From: Desulfarculus sp. | GTDB taxonomy: Bacteria > Desulfobacterota > Desulfarculia > Desulfarculales > Desulfarculaceae | Direction: 5' to 3' | Length of the DNA stretch: 64,000 nucleotides | NCBI GenBank assembly: GCA_003605055.1 | Contig: QZKP01000072.1 | Span: 62,001 to 126,000, forward strand | Shown: in pieces, positions 60,099 to 64,000 of the stretch | Position numbering within the stretch: position 1 is the stretch's first letter | Layout: every line of letters begins with the position of its first letter | Made by a program: the position numbers and the translations under genes | The notes under the pieces: model-generated | What the model saw: only the letters and a program-made list of their open reading frames with translations | Told to the model about the DNA's origin: nothing | The model's database searches: none

Positions 60099-61334
60099 AT
60101 GGCGGCCAAGATGGAGGTGCCCTTTTTCCGGGCCGAGCTGGGACAGGCCGAAAAGGACGAGGTGCTCAAGGTCATTGACTCGGGCTGGCTGACCAGCGGC
60201 CGCGCCTGCCAGGAGCTGGAGCGGGCGGCGGCGGCCTACCTGGGCCGGGCGCACGGCGTGGCCGTGAACAACGGCACCGCGGCCCTGCACCTGGCCCTGC
60301 TCACCAGCGGGGTGCAGCCCGGCCAGGGGGTGCTGGTGCCCACCCACACCTTTGCGGCCACGGCCGAGGCGGTGATCTACATCGGCGCGGTGCCCATCCT
60401 CTGCGAGGTGGACCCGGTGACGCTGAACCTGGACCTGGACTATGCGGCCCGGCTGCTGGCCGACCCCTCCAACCACCCCCTGGCTCGGCGAGGGCAGAAA
60501 CTGCCGCTCATCGCCGCCATCCTGCCGGTGCACTACGCGGGCCTGATGGTGGACATGGAGCGGGTGGCCGCGCTGGCCGCCGAGCACAACCTGCAGGTGG
60601 TGGAGGACGCGGCCCACACCTTCGGGGCCTATCGCCTGGGCGCCGGCGGCCGCAGGATCGGCGTGGGCGATCTCAGCGGCGCGGCGGCCCTGTCCTTCTA
60701 CGCCACCAAGAACGTCACCACCGGCGAGGGCGGCATGGTGCTCACCGACGACGCCAAGCGCGCCGAGCGCCTCTTGGTGCTGCGGCTGCACGGCCTGGAT
60801 AAGAGCGCCTATCGCCGCTTCGAGCGCGGGGCCTCCTGGCGGGTGGACATCCTGGAGCTGGGCTACAAGTACAACCTGGCCGATATCAACGCGGCCCTGG
60901 CCCTGCCCCAGGTGGCCCGGGCCGACGCGCTCTGGCAGCGCCGCCGGGAGGCGGCCGCGGCCTACTCCGGGCAGTTGGCCGGCATCCCCGGCCTGGGCCT
61001 GCCCAACGACGCCCTGGCCACGGCCGCCGCGGGCGGGCCGGGGCAGATGGCCGGCCACTCCTGGTGCCTGTACCCGGTGCGCCTGGGGCCCCTGGCCAAG
61101 GTGGGCCGCGACCAGTGCCTGACCGAGCTGGCCCAGCGGGGCGTCGCCAGCCTGGTGCACTGGCAGCCCCTGCACCTGCACCCCTTTTACGCGGCCCGGG
61201 GCTACCGGCCTGGCGACTTCCCGGCCGCGGAGCAGGCCTTCGCCGGTCTGATGAGCCTGCCCTTCTTCGCCGGCCTGCGGCCCGCGGAGATAGAGTACGT
61301 GGCCGCCTGCATGCGCGAGGTGTTGGCGCCATGA
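60099..61334 (+). CDS. DegT/DnrJ/EryC1/StrS-family PLP aminotransferase
   Basis: A 411-residue PLP enzyme of the sugar aminotransferase family. The N-terminus is FFRAELGQAEKDEVLKVIDSGWLTSG; the PLP phosphate-binding part is NNGTAALHLAL; D in VVEDAAHTFGA binds the pyridine nitrogen; and K in SFYATKNVTTGEGG is the Schiff-base lysine. Members aminate keto-sugar nucleotides for surface glycans. No nucleotide-sugar genes are adjacent, so the substrate is open. It starts 1 nt after rsmA and overlaps the next gene by 4 nt. Confidence 0.88.
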   Translation: MAAKMEVPFFRAELGQAEKDEVLKVIDSGWLTSGRACQELERAAAAYLGRAHGVAVNNGTAALHLALLTSGVQPGQGVLVPTHTFAATAEAVIYIGAVPILCEVDPVTLNLDLDYAARLLADPSNHPLARRGQKLPLIAAILPVHYAGLMVDMERVAALAAEHNLQVVEDAAHTFGAYRLGAGGRRIGVGDLSGAAALSFYATKNVTTGEGGMVLTDDAKRAERLLVLRLHGLDKSAYRRFERGASWRVDILELGYKYNLADINAALALPQVARADALWQRRREAAAAYSGQLAGIPGLGLPNDALATAAAGGPGQMAGHSWCLYPVRLGPLAKVGRDQCLTELAQRGVASLVHWQPLHLHPFYAARGYRPGDFPAAEQAFAGLMSLPFFAGLRPAEIEYVAACMREVLAP

Positions 61335-61912
61335 GCAACCGGGCCCTTCTCTGGACGGCGCTGTGCCTGGCCGCGCTGGCCGCCCTGGCCGGCGGCTGCG
61401 GGCCGCCGCCCATAGACCCCGGGCCCAACCCGGTCCGGGTGGTGCTGGTGATCAACCAAACCCTCAGCGGCCAGCAGGTGGGCCAGGCCCTGCAAGACAG
61501 TTGGGGGCCCTTTCCCGGCTCCTGGACGCGCTGGGACAGCTTCATGGGCCCCTTCTGGGAAGTGGAGGCCGAGCAGCGCCAGCCCGACGGCTCCTGGCGG
61601 CCCCTGCCCCTGGCCCCGGGCCAACCCGAAGACCTGGCCGGCTACCGCCTCAAGCTGCGGCGGGTTTTCCTGACCACGCCCGGCCCCCAGGAGCTGCGCT
61701 TTAAGCTGGTGGCCGGCATCCAGCGCTCCTGGCAGGAGCGGCTCTACGGGCCCCGCTACCTCCGGCGGGTCACCAAGGAGGGCACCTACCTGGAGGAGCT
61801 GCCGCCCCAGTGGTACACCCGGGTGGAGAACATCGAGCTTCTGCGGGTGGAGGCCAGCCAGAAGGTGGAGCCCAAGCACGGCCAGGAGCTGGTGCTGGAG
61901 CCGTTCAAGTAG
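61331..61912 (+). CDS. Lipoprotein of unknown function
   Basis: A 193-residue lipoprotein with lipobox LAGGC (Cys near residue 23). The mature chain is a beta-rich domain (PVRVVLVINQTLSGQQVGQAL, RLKLRRVFLTTPGPQELRFKLVAG). No family recognised. The ATG overlaps the aminotransferase stop (ATGA). It may belong with that gene in envelope polysaccharide work, but that is only position. Confidence 0.65.
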   Translation: MSNRALLWTALCLAALAALAGGCGPPPIDPGPNPVRVVLVINQTLSGQQVGQALQDSWGPFPGSWTRWDSFMGPFWEVEAEQRQPDGSWRPLPLAPGQPEDLAGYRLKLRRVFLTTPGPQELRFKLVAGIQRSWQERLYGPRYLRRVTKEGTYLEELPPQWYTRVENIELLRVEASQKVEPKHGQELVLEPFK

Positions 61913-61923
61913 GCAGGAGCCCC

Positions 61924-62952
61924 ATGACCAACAAGCAGATTGCCCTCATGGCCTTGGAGGGCCGCCGGCCGCCCCGCCTGCCGGTGACCCTGGTGGCCGG
62001 CGGCTCCTGGTACGTGCACCACGCCGGCCAGAGCTTCGCGGCCCTCAAGAACGACCCGGCCGCCCTGGCCGAGGTGTTCGTCCGGGCCTTCCGGGACCTC
62101 GGCCACGACATGCTCTGGACCGGCGCCGGCCTGCTCAACTACCCAGTGCACTGCCTGGGCGCGCCCATCCAAGACCAGGGCTCGGACTCCCCGGCTCTGC
62201 TGGGCGCGGCGATCAGCGACCTCGGCGAGCTGGGCTCCCTGGACCTGGAGGCGGCCCTGGCCCACCCGGTGCTGCGGAATATCATCCTCTCCCACCACCT
62301 GGTGGCCGACGCCATTGGCCAAGAGACCCTGATCCTGCCCACGGGCTGGGGCCCCCTGACCACCGCCGGCCGCATCCTGGGCCTGGAGGCCGTGCTGATG
62401 GCCATGGTGGAGGAGCCCCAGGCCCTGCACGGGCTGCTGGCCTTCAGCACCGAGCTGATCTGGGAGCTGAACCGCCGCATCCTGGCCCACCCGGACATTC
62501 CGGGCCTGAACCTCTCGGACCCGGCCGCCTCGGGAGACCTGATCTCGCCCGAGTCCTTCCGCGAGTTCGCGGCGCCCTACCTGGCCGAGCTGGTGGGCCG
62601 CGCCCGGGCCCTGGGCAAGCGCAGCATGATCCACATCTGCGGGGACGCCAGCCGGGTGCTGGAGGATATCCTGGCCCTGGGCCCGGACGGCTTCAGCCTG
62701 GAGGCCAAGGTGGAGCTGGGCCTGGCCCGGCGGGTGCTGGGCGGCCGGGTGTGCGTGGTGGGCAACCTCTCGCCCACTGGGGTCTTCCTCTCCGGCGGCC
62801 CGGAGGAGGTGCGCCGCGAGGCCCAGGCCTGCGTGCAGGCCTGGGGGGACGGCCCCGGCTTCATGCTCAGCGTGGGCTGCGACTTCCCCCGCGAGGTACC
62901 GCTGGAGAATATCCAGGCCCTCATGTCAATGAAGGATGGTGCCTATGCCTGA
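61924..62952 (+). CDS. UroD-family methyltransferase-like protein (MtaA/CmuA type)
   Basis: A 342-residue protein of the uroporphyrinogen decarboxylase superfamily. It starts NKQIALMALEGRRPPRLPVTLV and contains HICGDASRVLEDILALGPDGFSLEAKVELGLARRVLGGRVCVVGN and VSVGCDFPREVP in pieces, the pattern of corrinoid-dependent methyltransferases MtaA/MtbA/CmuA (His and Cys zinc ligands in HICG and SVGCDFP), not of true HemE. It may move methyl groups between a corrinoid and a thiol such as CoM or homocysteine; the partner corrinoid protein is not in view. Overlaps panC by 8 nt. Confidence 0.82.
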   Translation: MTNKQIALMALEGRRPPRLPVTLVAGGSWYVHHAGQSFAALKNDPAALAEVFVRAFRDLGHDMLWTGAGLLNYPVHCLGAPIQDQGSDSPALLGAAISDLGELGSLDLEAALAHPVLRNIILSHHLVADAIGQETLILPTGWGPLTTAGRILGLEAVLMAMVEEPQALHGLLAFSTELIWELNRRILAHPDIPGLNLSDPAASGDLISPESFREFAAPYLAELVGRARALGKRSMIHICGDASRVLEDILALGPDGFSLEAKVELGLARRVLGGRVCVVGNLSPTGVFLSGGPEEVRREAQACVQAWGDGPGFMLSVGCDFPREVPLENIQALMSMKDGAYA

Positions 62953-63796
62953 GCCGCGGGTGATCCGCACGCCCCAAGAGATGGCCGCCGCCAGCCAGGC
63001 GGCCCGGGCGAAGGGCCAGCGCGTCGGCCTGGTGCCCACCATGGGCGCCCTGCACGCCGGCCACCTTTCCCTGGTGGACTTTGCCCGGCCCCTCTGCGGC
63101 CTGCTGGTGGTGAGCATCTTCGTCAACCCCTTGCAGTTCGACCGGGCCGAGGACCTGGAGCACTACCCGGTCACCTGGGAGGCGGACCACGCCCTCTGCG
63201 CGGCCCACGGCGTGGACGCGATCTACGCGCCCACGGCCGCGGCCATGTACCCCCAGGGCTTCCAGAGCAAGGTGCGGGTGGAGGGGCTGACCCAGGAGCT
63301 GGAGGGCGCCTTCCGGCCCGGCCACTTCGACGGCGTCACCACCGTGGTGCTCAAGCTGTTCAACGCGGTGGGCCCGCACCTGGCCGTGTTCGGGGAAAAG
63401 GACTATCAGCAGCTCAGGGTGATACAGCGCATGGCCCAGGACCTGGACCTGGGCGTGGAGGTGATCGGCCGGCCCACGGTGCGCGAGCCCGACGGCCTAG
63501 CCCTGAGCAGCCGCAACGTGCACCTGAGCCCTGAGGAGCGAAAGCACGCCCTGTGCCTGCGCCGGGCCCTGGACCGGGCCCAGGAGCGGGTCCGGGCCGG
63601 CGAGCGCGGGGCCGCGGCGCTGCGGGCCGCGGCCCTGGCCGTGATCGAGGCCACCCCCGGCGCCCGGCTGGACTATCTGGAGGTGGTGGACGCCCAGGAG
63701 CTGACCCGCCTGACCCGCCTGGACCGGCCGGCGCGCATGGTCATGGCCGTGTGGATGGGCAAGACCAGGCTTATTGACAACGATGCGTTGAACTGA
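62945..63796 (+). CDS. panC: Pantothenate synthetase
   Basis: A 283-residue ATP-dependent ligase joining pantoate and beta-alanine, the last step of vitamin B5 synthesis. Signatures are VPTMGALHAGHLSLV (HIGH-like), VSIFVNPLQF, FGEKDYQQL and ALSSRNVHLSPEER (KMSKS-like). Two ATGs compete (62936 and 62945); I take the second because AAGGATGG lies at better spacing. The gene overlaps the UroD-like gene. No panB or panD in view. Confidence 0.93.
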   Translation: MPEPRVIRTPQEMAAASQAARAKGQRVGLVPTMGALHAGHLSLVDFARPLCGLLVVSIFVNPLQFDRAEDLEHYPVTWEADHALCAAHGVDAIYAPTAAAMYPQGFQSKVRVEGLTQELEGAFRPGHFDGVTTVVLKLFNAVGPHLAVFGEKDYQQLRVIQRMAQDLDLGVEVIGRPTVREPDGLALSSRNVHLSPEERKHALCLRRALDRAQERVRAGERGAAALRAAALAVIEATPGARLDYLEVVDAQELTRLTRLDRPARMVMAVWMGKTRLIDNDALN

Positions 63797-63853
63797 GGAG
63801 GCACGGAGGTTTTCCAGGGGCCGGCGCGTGGGCCATGGCCGCGGCTGGCCGCC

Positions 63854-63882
63854 TTGACACAGTTGGGACCTGATGGTTTAAT
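63854..63882 (+). promoter_or_regulatory. Promoter of metK
   Basis: TTGACA (63854-63859), 17-nt spacer, TTTAAT (63877-63882), then a leader of about 30 nt. Too short for a SAM riboswitch, so control would need to be by other means. Confidence 0.7.
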
Positions 63883-63922
63883 TCATTTCTTTGAAAATCA
63901 AGCTCATAAGGAGGCTTTAGGG

Positions 63923-64000
63923 ATGGGTGCCAACTACCTGTTCACCAGCGAATCGGTGACCGAGGGCCACCCGGACAAGGTGGCGGACCAGATCAGCGAC
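63923..64000 (+). CDS. metK: S-adenosylmethionine synthetase, N-terminal start (3' end outside window)
   Basis: Only the first 26 codons are in view. They read [20 protein letters not shown], the invariant N-terminus of MetK with the ATP-binding His and Asp. The enzyme makes SAM from methionine and ATP. AAGGAGG precedes the ATG by about 9 nt. It starts a new transcription unit after panC. Confidence 0.93.
   Translation, partial: MGANYLFTSESVTEGHPDKVADQISD

Noticed and set aside
63883-63922. SAM riboswitch before metK
   Set aside because: The leader from the promoter to the ATG is only about 40 nt, too short for a known SAM riboswitch, and no terminator hairpin is present.

Overview
The window is a high-GC bacterial chromosome segment. 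It carries dsrA, dsrB, dsrN and dsrD, a four-haem class III cytochrome c3 and many iron-sulfur proteins, so the host is almost certainly an anaerobic sulfate or sulfite reducer. The high-GC codon use and the order pdxJ-acpS-nnr-tsaE-lysC-cimA suggest Desulfobacterota (former Deltaproteobacteria), perhaps near Desulfarculus; the genus is inference. No rRNA, tRNA, CRISPR array or prophage was seen.

Layout: 1-10.8 kb holds the end of an adenine deaminase gene, a secreted phosphoesterase, pcm, a TrmJ-type methyltransferase, htpX, a large membrane glycosyltransferase-like protein and a PaaK-like ligase. 10.8-12 kb is an AT-rich island with a Ymh-type C-terminal domain protein. 13.5-15.2 kb is a trpB2 gene behind what looks like a complete tryptophan attenuator: promoter, leader peptide with four Trp codons, antiterminator arm and terminator. 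15.2-17.8 kb is a second AT-rich island encoding a BsuBI/PstI-type restriction-modification pair. 18-31 kb is accessory envelope and metabolic cargo: MarC, an OprP-like porin, a cytochrome c/multicopper oxidase/outer-membrane efflux cluster, glycerol kinase and others. 31.9-37.2 kb holds a DUF362 protein and a 1439-residue hybrid histidine kinase with eight PAS domains.

39-47.5 kb is the sulfite-reduction locus. dsrAB lies behind a consensus promoter and a leader of about 240 nt and ends at a strong terminator. Next come a cluster of duplicated hairpin repeats with covarying stems, a 4Fe-4S DUF362 protein on the other strand, dsrN, dsrD with its own promoter, a TPR protein, a ferredoxin and cytochrome c3. 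These proteins would make and feed electrons to sirohaem sulfite reductase.

47.6-64 kb is dense housekeeping: mazG and cvpA, then phoH, ybeY, pdxJ, acpS, nnr, tsaE, lysC, cimA, fbp, tsaD, rsmA, a DegT aminotransferase, a UroD-like methyltransferase, panC and the start of metK. Many neighbours overlap by ATGA/GTGA, indicating translational coupling.
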